Assembly (NCBI GenBank): GCA_004154925.1 | Contig: QJNS01000119.1 | Coordinates: forward strand, 62,001 to 126,000 | DNA: 64,000 nt | Direction of reading: 5' to 3' | Source of the DNA: Monosporascus cannonballus | Lineage: Eukaryota > Ascomycota > Sordariomycetes > Xylariales | Shown: piece after piece, positions 1 through 11,900 of the stretch | Numbering within the stretch: position 1 is the stretch's first letter | Layout: every line of letters starts with the position of its first letter | Notes under the pieces: model-generated | Database searches by the model: none | Told to the model about the DNA's origin: nothing | What the model saw: only the letters and a program-made list of their open reading frames with translations | Made by a program: the position numbers and the translations under genes

Positions 1-3000
1 TAGCAAACGACGAAAACATCAAGGTATTTTCGTAACACATAATTAACTATTCGCTAAAAGGTTATTAATACGTTTGTAAGTCCTATTGGTGTAACTAAAT
101 ATTTAAATAATCCGTATTTCGTCCTGAAAGTTATTTTTTATTCGTATTCTTTTTTAATTCTAATAAGATTATATTCATTTTTGAGATCGAATGTTATGAA
201 CCATTTGGTTTCATAAAATCCGTCTTTTATTTCCGTAATTAGGGGTAATGGTATTTAGTTCTTAATAATAATATCGTTCAGTTATTAATAATTAACTATA
301 AGTCCTAATTTTCCGTTTTTCTTAGGTACAAAAAACATTAAGTAACCTTTTGGTGATTTCGAAAGTCGAATTTATCCTTTTTGTAACCGATTTTCCAGGT
401 ATTTTCTGAAAGTACAGAATTCGTTTCCGTTAAAGTTATAAATAAAATAAAACTTTGTCGAAAATCCTTTTTGAAGAATTATCTCATAATCTTATTCGTT
501 ATATTTTAGTAATTTCGTATTAAGTTCCTTTTTGAAAAGCTGCTTATATCTGTGGTATTATAATAGCATATTGGTTAAATTATCCAACTTTTGGGGCTAT
601 TGTTATTATTATTTTAAATTGTTATTCAGTCGCTTTAATTTCGTTCTAATAATAATAACGATATATCGTATTCTTTTTTGATATCCGTTTTTTTTCTTAT
701 GTCTTGTTCCTTTAGGTAATAAGATATTTATTATGTTCTTATGCCTGCATTTGTTACCATTATCGATTAAATATTAAGACCTTAATTTCTTTTTTTATTT
801 ATTAACAGGAAATAAAACGAGTTTTACCTGGCCAGCTTTTCCGTTAATCAAAATTCCGTATTGGCATATCTATGGTAATCTTAAGATTATATCGTAATTC
901 CCGAATAGAACGATATCGAAATTAATTGTTTAATATCGTCCTTTAATAAAAATTTCGAGATAATTAATTTTGCGTATGATTTTTCCGTTATTATAAACGA
1001 ATTCCTAATTTTCGGCATTCGTTATTATATAGGGTACTAACTTATATCTCTATGGCAATTTAAGCTTATTAACTATATCTGGTACAATATAATTTCCGCC
1101 CAGAATTCCGTAATCTATTATTGCAATATACTAATACGTTCCGATTCGTACGTTTAAAATATTAAGGTCGTTAATATTTCCTATCGTCGCGTTTAAAGCC
1201 TTTTTCGGGAATTCCTTTTAACTCCTTTAAGTTTCGTTATTTTACGGCTTTTTTATAGATAACTTTTTTTTTTAATTTTTATTCGAATTTGTCAAACTTT
1301 GCTTATATCTTTTCGTTTAACGCATTAAGCTGCTATATTTATCATTATTATCGGCGTACTATTCCTTCGAGCCGTATTAATTATTTCTAATTATTTTGCC
1401 CTTCTTTTTCTTATCGAATAAATTATTTTTTTATATTTGCAACTATATCTTATTATGCGTTATTCTGGCTGTTATTTTAAAGTTTTTTTATAAACTAACG
1501 TATTTTTTTAACAATTTTCCTTTTTTGGGGATCTATAATAAATACCAACTAAAAATAAAGATTCGTAATAATTTTTTGGTAATGCTTTTTTACCGTACGC
1601 TAAATTAATTCCTTTTCCATTTAGTAATTACATTATCCATAATAATAAAAGCGGTTTTTTTACGGGCATTATTTTTTTTCGGGCCAATTTTTTATTTCGG
1701 CCAACTGTTAAATATTTTTTAAGGCTATGGTTCGAAAATATCGATACCATTATTTATCATCCTTATTATTTCCGGTACGGTTTGGAAAATAAAATCTCTT
1801 ATAGTACGTACGGGTAATTCGTTCGTAAATATGCTATTTCCATTTTTCGTAATCGGAATATTTCCGTCGTCGACAATATATAATATATATTTTGCCGTAT
1901 TAATTAGGGGTTCCAGAATAAACTTTTTCTGTCCAGTTTTGGTATTTGCGTAATTATCCTTATAATATCTTTTATTATATTCGCGATATTTATTAAGCCA
2001 GTTTTCTAGCATTTCGTATTTTTTGTTAAATCTTTTATCGGGATAATCCCTATTAGCCCTTTTGTTATAAACCTGATACAGACTTGGTTTAAATTATATT
2101 AATAGTTTTGTTATCGTTTTCTTAATTATTCCTGAATTATCCTTCCAGTATAAAGGTTTAATTATTTTGCCATAACCTCTTGGGTTTTCTGCATTTATAA
2201 GCCTTATGTCCCATTTTGCCATAATTAAAGCATTTAATTTGGATCCAATTTTGTTTGTGGGTAACGCCGAATTCCATAAGTCCTAGCGCCGTTCTGTAAG
2301 AAATAAGGGGTACGTCTCGTTTTTTCCCCTGGTTAGATTTGTTATATCCCGAATATAAGGCATATTATTCTTTCTTTTTTTATCGTTTTTCAAATTGTCG
2401 ATTATTAATTTTAATTACCTTCATAATATACCGGTTTAAGGTAATTAATCGTTCGATCCGAATAATTTTATTTTTTATATTATCTTTTAGCCCTTTATAA
2501 AATATATCGATAAGGGTATTAGCCTTATTATTTCCTTATCCGGCCTTAGCCGCAAAACTTTTAAAAGTTACGGCATATTTGAATACGAATCCTTTTTATC
2601 GGAATTACAAAAATTATTAAGCCGTAAATTATTTTTTATCCGGATTACCGAAATTATCGCGTATTCTATTTTTAAAATTGGTATAAAATAAAAAGATCTT
2701 ATTAATAAAATCCTCTTTATCCGATTTTTTTATTTTTAAGAACTTTCTTATAATAGGCTTAAACTAATTAACTATATTTTCCGTTAGGTATATTCCTATT
2801 ATTAAAATTATATTCGCTGGATTATTAAAGTCCAGAAAACGAAAGTAAATTCGTACCTAAATTAGGAAAATCTAAGGGTTGCCCTTTTTATTATAGGGTT
2901 CCGGTTTTTTGAGCTTTATGCGGGCGAAAAAGGTTTGGGTAAGTGGCGTAACCCTAAGTTGTCGAACTTTCTTTCCAGTTCCCGAATTCGAGCCTAAAGC

Positions 3001-3095
3001 TGTTAAATAAGGGTTTCCTAAACGTTAGTCGACATTTTAATAATGTTAAATATTATTCAGAGTTTGACGGTATTATTAAATAAAAACTTATAACA
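1..3095 (-). pseudogene. gag-pol remnant of Gypsy family A copy 1
   Basis: Reading the minus strand, a CCHC zinc-knuckle segment lies at about 2170-2233 (CFNY..MGHKAYKC, second Cys changed to Tyr). A gag segment at 1725-2012 has the only longer open stretch (95 codons, containing YIVDDGNIPITKN). A retropepsin-like segment with GGNYIVP lies at about 1070-1125. The first kilobase should hold the start of reverse transcriptase but is badly decayed. The same order (zinc knuckle, IVDD segment, protease) is found at 40.9-42.1 kb in the forward copy. Stops throughout make it non-coding today. Confidence 0.75.
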
Positions 3096-3471
3096 TGTAT
3101 CGGCTAAACGGTTTAACCAATTATTAAACCTTAGTCGTACGGATTTATGTTAATAGGAGTATTATAGGAATCTAAGTAATAAATATAGTAATCTTATTAC
3201 GTTTCGTAATACAAAAAGTGCCTTAGGTAACGATATTATAATGTAAGCTGAAACTATTTAAACAATGGAAATAATAAACGTATATATCCTTTTCCTTTTT
3301 AGCTTAATTATTCGTAAATATGCCGTTAATAATAATTATAATTACTTAAGATTACCTTTGATTATTAATAATTACTGGCTTGGCAGTGATTATCGTCACG
3401 TAACCCGGGAGATGGCCCGTGTGCTTCCTGCCTGACCGTATCTTGAAACCGGAGCTTGTCGGGTCGTAACA
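3096..3471 (-). repeat. 5' LTR of Gypsy family A copy 1
   Basis: The segment begins TGTATCGG and ends CGTAACA on the plus strand, so read on the minus strand it starts TGTTACG. Its inner half is the reverse complement of the LTRs at 39693-40056 and 46328-46691. The outer part (about 3380-3471) is GC-rich and nearly free of RIP changes and shares only its first bases with the other family A LTRs, so the U3 part has diverged. Confidence 0.8.
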
Positions 3472-3475
3472 GTAA

Positions 3476-4276
3476 TCAAAAAATGGAAAATTTTTAAAAC
3501 GTTTAAAGAAATCGGAAACTTTCTGGGGTTTGCAAATTTTTATTACGATTTTATAGCTTATTACGTAGATATATCGATACCGCTAATAATTTTAACCTGG
3601 AAAAAGAAAAAAATAATATTCGAACCTTTTAAAAACGCCTTTATAACGGGACCGATTTTGGCATAATAAAATCCCAAAAAACTTATAATATTAAAAGCAA
3701 ATTATTTAAGAATAATATGTAAAAGTTATTTATTCCAGATTAATAAGTTAAGAATATTACGTCCAGTTATTTATTATTTTAAGAAATTAAACTTTAAAAT
3801 TAATTATAAAAAATATTATAAAAGTCTTTTAATAATAATAAATTATTTAAAAACATAAAATATAAAATTAGGTAATATAATAACCTTATTTTAGATTATT
3901 ACCGACTATAAAAATATAAAGTATTTTATAATTATTAAAAGGTTAAATAAAGGTTCAGTAAAATAATTAAAAAAATTATTTTATTTAAACTTTTATTTCG
4001 AAATCTGTACCGGCCGTTTAAATATTAAGGCCAATATATTTTTACGTAAAAAACAAAATATGTTTATAAAGAAAGGCGATAACCAAAAAACCGTACGAAA
4101 ATTTCAATTAATAAAAAATAAATAATTATTTATATTGCTTACAAAACGTTAGGAATATACCGAAAATATAATCACGGTTAATAACATTAAAGCTAAAAAT
4201 AACGGCTTACTTTAAGGAATAAAAATATTTTAATATTATGAAAATTTCCAGAAATTCTAGAATGTAATATTAAAGT
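3476..4276 (+). pseudogene. Reverse transcriptase C-terminus and RNase H of Gypsy family C
   Basis: The plus-strand frame reads FLGFANFYYDFIAYYV at about 3520-3570, the conserved Gypsy segment after the reverse transcriptase palm. It is followed by a PFKNAF..GPILA stretch and a YYKSLL..INYLKT segment that corresponds to the RNase H KELLAI region. Several TAA/TAG codons interrupt the frame. The reading begins mid-domain at the edge of the inserted family A LTR, consistent with insertion into this gene. Confidence 0.75.
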
Positions 4277-4281
4277 ATAAT

Positions 4282-4446
4282 TGTCACGGGCCAAGGGCCC
4301 TAGTGGAGGGATTAGCGTAACGCTAATCCCGTGGCTCCCGTATATATAACTAACTGCTCCTACGCATTTTCTTAGCTATTCCCTAGATTTCTTAATAAAC
4401 CTATTATGGCCCATATCTTTAGTTATTACGTATAAAACCTTTTACA
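4282..4446 (+). repeat. 5' LTR of the short LTR element
   Basis: 165 bp, TGTCACGG...TTTTACA. The first about 65 bp, including the palindromic gattagcgtaacgctaatc, are nearly identical to the right LTR; the inner part carries many C to T and G to A changes. Confidence 0.88.
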
Positions 4447-5627
4447 TATTAAGAAATCTCCTTTTTCGCGAACGGTCCGTCGCCGTAAGAAGTACGCCAA
4501 CGTTACGCACTCGTTATTCGTACGTAACTTATTCGCTATAGATACCGAAAAACCGTACCGTCAGATTTTACGAGCCGTTCGCAAATTATAAGGCCGTAAG
4601 GATTATAACGTTTGGAGGTTCGAAATAAATAAGAAATTATTCGTTAACGGAAAGGCAATCGGCGAAAATCGTATGCAGGTTTTTTACATTTGGGGAGCCT
4701 TTAGCCGTTAGCTTTAAAAGTTAACGTTTTTGCCGTATATATAAAAAGCTTTAAAAAAGCTAAACTTTTAAATTTTTTTAAATTATATCGCTATTACCTT
4801 AAAAAAACCTAATAAAAAATGAAAAGCTGATTAATGTTTAACCGAACTGCGTTAATGCAGTGTTCAAACGGCATTCGAATACGTTCTTATATTCGAAAAT
4901 GCTTTTTACCAGGCCGGAAGGGACGAATAGCCGGATAAAGCCAAAATTCTTTTGCTGATTTCAGGCCTTAACGCCGAAACGAAAACATAGCTGGATTACG
5001 AAAAGTGGCCTAATATTTAAAAAGAATTCGCGTAACTTTTTTGTTATTTGGAAATATCGTTTTTAGCAGCCCTTATCCCAATACGTTTATACGTAATAAT
5101 TTTTTAATTAAAAGGCGATATTATAAAAAATATGAAAATCGGCATATTAACTGTTAATTATTAATATAAACGTTGCTGGCGAACGGAAAAACGTTATTTA
5201 GGGTATGGCGAAATAAGGCATTTTCGGAAGAATTATCTTAAAAAAAAAGAAATCGCCGTTCGACATATTAATACTCATAAGGCTTTAAAGGTTCCGTTAT
5301 TATTTAAATAACGAAAAATAATCGCGGAAATATTTAACAAAATATAAAAGAACCTAAATAAATTTAACGTTTACAAAACATTAGAAAAATTAATAAAAGA
5401 AAAACCTTAAAAAAATAACGCGAAAATATAAAGTTAATGGCGCGTAATACGCTAAAAACGTACGGACGTAAAGCATGCGGCGTAACTTCCCCGTAACCGT
5501 CGGAGGATTTTTCGGATTAGGATTTGCGAATATTACCGCCTTAAAATAAAGTCCTTAAAAAGGTACTGCAAATAAATGTTTGTCGTACAACAGGAAAAAA
5601 CGAGGATTAGATTTAAAGGGGGTGTTA
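4447..5627 (+). pseudogene. Internal region of the short LTR element, possible gag-like remnant
   Basis: The plus strand gives broken coding-like stretches, for example PDKAKILLLISGLNAETKT near 4.93 kb and an arginine- and lysine-rich end near 5.4-5.6 kb. The first resembles the helical part of fungal Gag proteins in character, but no family can be assigned with certainty. Stops are frequent and fit RIP. It may be a degenerate gag or a captured host-like frame. Confidence 0.4.
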
Positions 5628-5792
5628 TGTCACGGGCCAAAGGCCTTAATAAAGGGATTAGCGTAACGCTAATCCCGTGGCTCCCGTATATATAACTAGC
5701 TGCTCCCACGCATCTTCTTAGTTGTTCTCTAGATTTCTCAATAGACCTATTATGGCCCATATCCTTAGCTACTGCGGATGCAGCCCCTTACA
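5628..5792 (+). repeat. 3' LTR of the short LTR element
   Basis: 165 bp, TGTCACGG...CTTACA, the cleaner of the two LTRs. It is followed directly by the target-site copy ataat at 5793-5797. Confidence 0.88.
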
Positions 5793-5797
5793 ATAAT

Positions 5798-6900
5798 AAA
5801 AATTATAACCGTATTATTAAGGCCATTATAAAAGGGGAACGTAATTCTTTTACGAAATTAAAATTATTAATATCGATTACGGAATATACCTTAGACGTTA
5901 AAGGCTTTTTTTTATTTCGGGAATGCCTTTAGATCCTAAATTAAAAACCGCTTAAAACGTCTTTAATATAAAATATTTACGATTTCCATATAATACGTTA
6001 TCTAGGTAAAAAGGTTACGATAACGATATTTTCAAAAAATCTTTTCTGGCCGGGTATATATTATATAATAAAGTAATTTTGTAAGAATTATAACGTATGC
6101 GGATATAAAAATATATGAAAAAATAAAAAAAGGGATATTAAAATTATTCCCGGTTCCCGAACGATTTTATAACGAATTATCGATCGATTTTATAATTAAT
6201 TTATTAACCGTTTTTAAATACGATCCATTTTTTTTAATAATTATAATAAACCGATTATTTAAGGCAGTAATCTTAGAAATAATACGTACGATAAACGCAA
6301 AAATATATATAAAGGTATTTATGAAAATATATTAAAAGTTTTATGCTTTTCTCAGAGTTATTATAAGTAATAAAGGAATTAATTGGATAAGGAAAATCTG
6401 AATTAGATTTTACAAATTAATAAGGATAAAATAACGCCTTTTTACCGCATATTACTTAGAAATCGATAATATTACGGAAAAGGTTAATTAAAAGATATTA
6501 ATTTATTTCCGAATTTTCGTAACGTATTTGCAATAGGAATAAATAAAATTTTCCCGGGGGCGATATTTGTAATTAAAAATTAAGATATAATCTCGATAAA
6601 ATTAAGTTTTTTTTTGCTTTACGGATATTACGTTAATCCGATTCCCTAAGTAAAAAATAATTTGGCAATTAAGAAGAATTTACGCATAAAAACGGAAAAT
6701 TTCATTGAGAAATTGCGAAAAAATACGGAATTCGCCTAAGCCGCGATAATGGGAGCCTAACAACCCCAAAAAAAGCAATAAATAAACGTTATTCTTTTGC
6801 TAAAAAATACGACGTTAACGACAAAATCTAATTATCTCTAAAAAATATCGCTACCCCCTAGCTGTCGAAAAAGCTAAAGTAATTCCAAATTAAATATTAA
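5798..6900 (+). pseudogene. Integrase remnant of Gypsy family C
   Basis: At about 6046-6108 the plus strand reads FWPGIYYIIK, a stop, then FCKNYNVCG, which is the HHCC-side integrase signature (FWPG...C..C) of Gypsy elements. A KNKKRDIKIIP segment and a core-like stretch with DFIINLL follow. The piece continues the family C pol after the short LTR element, with at least one stop every few dozen codons. Downstream of about 6.9 kb nothing firm is recognised. Confidence 0.7.
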
Positions 6901-8790
6901 ATAATCAAAATAATTAATTTTTACGTTATCGAATTAAATATATTTAAAAAGTTTTATAACCATTTTTACCTTAATTTATTAAAACGTACAAACCGCAACC
7001 TTTTATTATCCCAGATTAACGCAAATATATAATTCCTTTTTATTATCTTTAAAAAAATAACGAACCGAAATTCAAAATCGAAAATATCTTTTAAGCTCGG
7101 ACCAAAAAAAATAAAAAAGGCTTTATACGCCAAATCCAGATAAAATAATTAAATTACGCAAAATTAACTTAGGAACCGTTCGAAAAATTCGCAAATACGG
7201 CGGCTTTATAATAATTCGAAAAAAAATATAACAATATAATTATTAATGACGGACCCCAAATTTAACGTATTACTCAAAAACGAACGGGTAAAGGTTTAGC
7301 CCAAAAACACCGGCCGGATAATACGTAAACGGTATAGAAAATTTGGGATAGCCGCTTAAGAACAGCCCCATATAACTTGCAAATAAATATTAAAATAACG
7401 TTTCCGTTATTTACAAATTAAACATATTAGAAAGAAATCAAAAATTACAAAAATAACATGCCGGTTACGAAATTATTTAATTATTTTTAAAAGTTTATAA
7501 ATTTAACGATTTACCTTATAAATTTATAACGTTAACGTTGCACGGAAATTACATACTTAAAACGCGCGATTATTCGGCCTTATTTACATTAAATTCCGGC
7601 AAAACCGAAATCTTTTCCTTAGCCGCCTAAGTTATAATTCCGAGATTTTCGAAAACGCTAATAATACGATTATTAATGGCTATTAATTTAGCCTATAACG
7701 TAAATTAATAAACGGTATCGGAAAAAACGCGGGAACATCGTAAGAAAAACTTATATAACAGGATTTATTATTTTTATATTTAATATATTTTTTATTACGT
7801 TAAACGAAAGGACCGGCAGAACAGGCAACTTAACCTACGTATAAATAACGCAAAAACCAGGAACTAAAGGCGTAAACTTATTTCGGAATAAACGACGTAC
7901 GAAAACTTAAAACATAAACGCAAAATTTTGGCAGTTATTTTTTCTTAAATATAAATAATTGCTAAACTAGGATAAACGGCAAAAACATAATATAAAAGGT
8001 ATATAAGGAAAGTAAATTTACCAAAATTTCGGTAATCGTAATTAAAAATAATCTTATAAAACGCGTTAACCGCTTAATTAAATTCGAGAATATCCGCAAA
8101 TTATATAAGAATTACGTTAAAAAATATATTAACAAAAATAAAAGGGGTAATTATTTAAAGAATACTTATAATTATAATTAACGTAAACCTGGTAACGGAC
8201 CGCCTTTTTGCCTATAATAATAAACATTTTAAAAATAATAAATAAATAACGTATAAGCAAATTATATATTTTATTAATTTAAACAAAATGTATTTAGGTT
8301 TTCGGCAAAACAAACTATATAGGTAAAGTAAAGCATATCGCGAATATGGGCGGGATACTTATCCAAAGCAACGCAAATACGCAACGTACGAAAAGTTTGG
8401 CGCATTTCGACTTACTAGAAAGGCCCGTAACCGTGGGAGCGTCCTTTTTACGGGGCATTTTCGCAGCGTTATAACATATTAGTTAATTTTTAAGCTGTTA
8501 TAAAATAACGTATAAAAACGTTATTATAAATATTAATAAAAATTAATTTACTGAATTAAGTTATTATTATAAGAAAAAAAGCTAAAATAAGTAAAAACGT
8601 AAACGCGTTTTTATATATAGATCTGCTTAACGTATAATTAACCTATAATCAGCCACCTAAATTAAGCCTAATTCGGAAATCGACAAATTTCCGAATTTCG
8701 GACCAATTAAAAGCTAAAAATTAATACAATTATTAATTTTGCGATAAATTAACCCCTTTTAGAAAAAATAAGAGATAATATAATAGGACT
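6901..8790. other. AT-rich RIP-degraded DNA, probable 3' part of Gypsy family C
   Basis: No gene is visible. The stretch has the TA-rich composition of the neighbouring retroelements and broken lysine- and asparagine-rich frames on the plus strand. It would hold the chromodomain end and 3' region of the family C element, but this is by position only. Confidence 0.4.
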
Positions 8791-8960
8791 ATATGGAGCC
8801 CTATTATGGAGCACCGGATAAACGCCGGTACCAAGCAGCACTAACGCAACGCCTTATATGCGAACATACATAACTGTATTTTCATTTTCCTTTTTTTTTC
8901 TCTTTAGCTAGAAAATAACCTCTTATTGGCAATTGATTGCAGACCGCTCAGGTAAAGCTT
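8791..8960. repeat. GC-richer, weakly RIPed patch, possible LTR end
   Basis: This patch (tggagccctattatggagca and onward to gaccgctcaggtaaagc) stands out from its AT-rich flanks. Clean patches in this window are otherwise usually the outer ends of LTR elements, so it may be the outer LTR of family C or of the reverse element to its right. No second copy is present in the window. Confidence 0.3.
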
Positions 8961-8999
8961 TTTACAGGTTTTCCGTTTTTCTTTATTTTTATTTCGCCT

Positions 9000-11900
9000 T
9001 TTTAATTTATTTTGCATATAATTTCCGTTCGTTATATTTTGTTTCAATAAGGAATTTTAAAAAGTAATATTTTGATATTAATAATAATTAGATTTTTTTA
9101 GTATTATTTTTTTAATACCGACGATAACATAAATATTAGCTATATTACGGACGGCAATAAACCATATTATATCTACGTAATATAACATTATTTCGATTAT
9201 CGTATATTTTACGTTTAAATTTCGGACGTTTTAAATTTCGTTATAATTTATTATTATAAGAAGAATTTTCGCGCAGTAAATAATTATTTCTAATATTATT
9301 AATATAGTTATTTGATTTCCGTTCAAATTTCGATTATCCTTAAAGATACTATTAAATAATTTTTTAATTCGTTATTAATATTTAAAAGTTAATTAATAAA
9401 TTCGAAAAAGTTCGTATTATAAATATTTAATACGAACGTTTTAACGTAATTACGATCGGTCATCAATTTGATATTTTTTACGAAGCCGAGTTCGCCCTTA
9501 ACGCAATTATTATTAAAAAATATTGTTTTTTTAATATAACGGAAATCGATTTCCGATCGTCCGTTATAATTGCGGAACTCCAGTTTTAACGCCGTTTTAT
9601 AAATTTATAAATTTAAGTTTTTTAATATACATTACGATCTTTTTCTTATTGTTTTATAATTACTTTCTAATTAAACGTAATTTTAAAATACCTTTATAAA
9701 TAAGGCGATTTTCGAAAGCCGTTATATCGTTACGTTTTTTGGTTACGAATACTTTTCGCCTATTGTTTAACGTTTTAACTAAACTTTAATATTTATTAAT
9801 AATTGTAATTCAAAAATAGTTTTATTTAATAAATTTATTATTAAATTTAAATACGTTAAATATTTTCAAGACAGCGCCTTTTTTCTAATTAATAACAAAT
9901 TATATTCTAATTATTTAAACGTTATTTTTCGTAAGAAATAAAATATTCCTAAGTTTTTTTCAAATTTTACGCCTAATAAATGTAATAAGCGTACTTATTT
10001 TTTGTTATTATATATTTTTCAATTATCCTTCAATATTCTAATATTACTTTCCTTATTACGCTTATTACAAATTAATTAATATAAAACTTAATAATTAAAT
10101 ACGAAACTTCATTTCCGAAATAAAAATATGGTTTTTTTACGTTATTTATAAACTTTCGACCGATATACGATAAAATAACTATTTACTAAAAATTTAAAAA
10201 TAATTATATAATGAAATACTGCTTTAATATTACTATTTTCATTTTATTTAAAATTATATTTTGTAATTGGTATAATTATTAGGTAATTAATTTCCGATCG
10301 AGTTATTATTATCTTAAAAGTTTTAAGTCGTCTTATTTTTTATATACGTATTTAATATTTTTCTTATAACGCTGTAATATTTTAAACACGTATATAAAAT
10401 ATTTTTAGGATTTTTATATATTATATTTAATAAGTTAGCTTTTGTATTTAAATAGATATATGGATTACTTTTAATTATCTTCGTAATTAATAATATTTTT
10501 TATTATTTATTTTTATTATTCCTTTATTAAGTCGGGTAATACTATTTTGATTTCGCTCAGTTTTCGGTTATATTGCGCGTTTAACAAAGATATTAAAAAT
10601 ATATTATATGTTTATTAAAACTTAATAAAAATAAATATTTTATGCGTTTAAAAATCTATTTACTCTTTAATTATAATCCGGATATAAATAAGTAAAAATG
10701 TTTTATTTTTAAGTTTAAAATTTTGAATTTATAAATTTACTTATTACCTTAATTAAAATTTTATAAGCGTATAATATTAATTATAATATTTCGTTTAAGC
10801 TATTGCTATTCTTTCTTAATATTCGCATATTGTTCGATAAATAATTATTATTATTTAAGGCGTTACTTAATTTCTTATATTTATTTCTTAAATTGTTATA
10901 AAAAAGTTTTATTATTTTTAAATAATATTTATATAGGGTTTTAAACTGAAAGTGGTTAATAAATACGTTTTACATATTATTATGTATAAATTTCGCATTT
11001 CGTAATAGTTTTATATAGTTATTTTGATATTTATTAATGTAATTGCGAAAATAATATTTTAAAATTTAATAAATATGTTTTGTTTATCAATTAATTTGCG
11101 AATAATAAACGGTTAATATATGCCGTTTAATTTTTCGCTTTTCGCAAAACTTTATGTAAAATTAATGCGTTAATAACTTATTTTTATTATTAATAGATTT
11201 AGCCAATATATCAAATTTATATTTTACCTTATCGTAAAATAATTAAGTTAATTTAATTACGGTTAAAGTTTTAATCGTAAAAATAAACAGTTTTAATTTT
11301 GTAAAGTAATTAACTATTACCAGGATACGTTATACTTTAGCCTGTTTAAACCTAGGTTTTTGGAAAATTTCGTAATAAAATTTAACGAGACTTTTTAAAA
11401 AATATTACTTGAATAAGAAGAAAAACTATAATTATCCCTATAATTTATGGCATAACTTTATTATATCCTAATAATTCGGACATTATTTGCTATATTTTCG
11501 GATATCGTTCGTTATATTTTCCTCATAAAGTTTTTTAGTTATTAATTTTAATGTACGGATATGTCTTATATATTTTACCTTTAGATTATTATAGTACTGA
11601 TTAATTAATTATTTCTGTAAAAACTTTTATAACGAAATTACGAATTTATTCTCATAATATAAAATTTTATTTAAATCCAGGAAATATTTTCCCTTTATTT
11701 CGACTTAACGTCCAGTTATCCGTATTAACTTTATGATATTTAAATTTTTAATTTACAACGTTTAAACCTGATCGTAAAAATATTGAGAAACTTATAATTA
11801 TAATGTTATTTTGTTTTTTGGCTAATTCTTTCGTTAAAGAATTTAAAACGTATTAGTTATAAATAATAATTTTAGTATTAATCTCGTTTTTCTTACATTT

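Larger units (their letters stand above)
1..3471 (-). mobile_element. Gypsy LTR retrotransposon, family A copy 1, cut by window edge, RIP-degraded
   Basis: This is the 5' part of a reverse-oriented Ty3/Gypsy element; its LTR lies at the right end (3096-3471) and the rest continues left of the window. It matches the complete family A copy at 39693-46691 in LTR inner half, gag, zinc knuckle and protease. Beyond its outer end (3472 onward) the sequence resumes in the middle of another Gypsy reverse transcriptase, so this copy was inserted into that element. The expected 5-bp target copy on the right would be gtaat (3472-3476); its partner is outside the window. Base changes are of the RIP type and no intact frame remains. 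Family assignment is secure, full structure is inferred. Confidence 0.85.
4282..5792 (+). mobile_element. Short complete LTR element (1.5 kb) without visible pol
   Basis: Two 165-bp direct repeats (4282-4446 and 5628-5792), both beginning TGTCACGGGCC and ending TTACA, bound an internal region of 1181 bp. The 5-bp sequence ataat is present at 4277-4281 and again at 5793-5797, a target-site duplication. A purine tract (aaaggggg) lies just before the right LTR, which fits plus orientation. No reverse transcriptase, RNase H or integrase motif is seen inside, and the space is too short for pol, so this is a non-autonomous element of the TRIM or gag-only kind. Confidence 0.85.
3472..8790 (+). mobile_element. 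Gypsy LTR retrotransposon, family C, partial and interrupted
   Basis: A forward Gypsy element whose left part lies outside the window beyond the inserted family A copy. It is interrupted by the 1.5-kb LTR element at 4282-5792: the frame leaves RNase H at about 4276 and resumes at the integrase zinc-binding region after 5797. Right of about 6.9 kb the coding signal fades. The right end is not defined; a GC-richer patch at 8791-8960 may be its 3' LTR but has no second copy in the window to confirm it. Confidence 0.7.

Noticed and set aside
5533..5760. 75-codon minus-strand frame
   Set aside because: It runs through the 3' LTR of the short LTR element in antisense and has no coding character.
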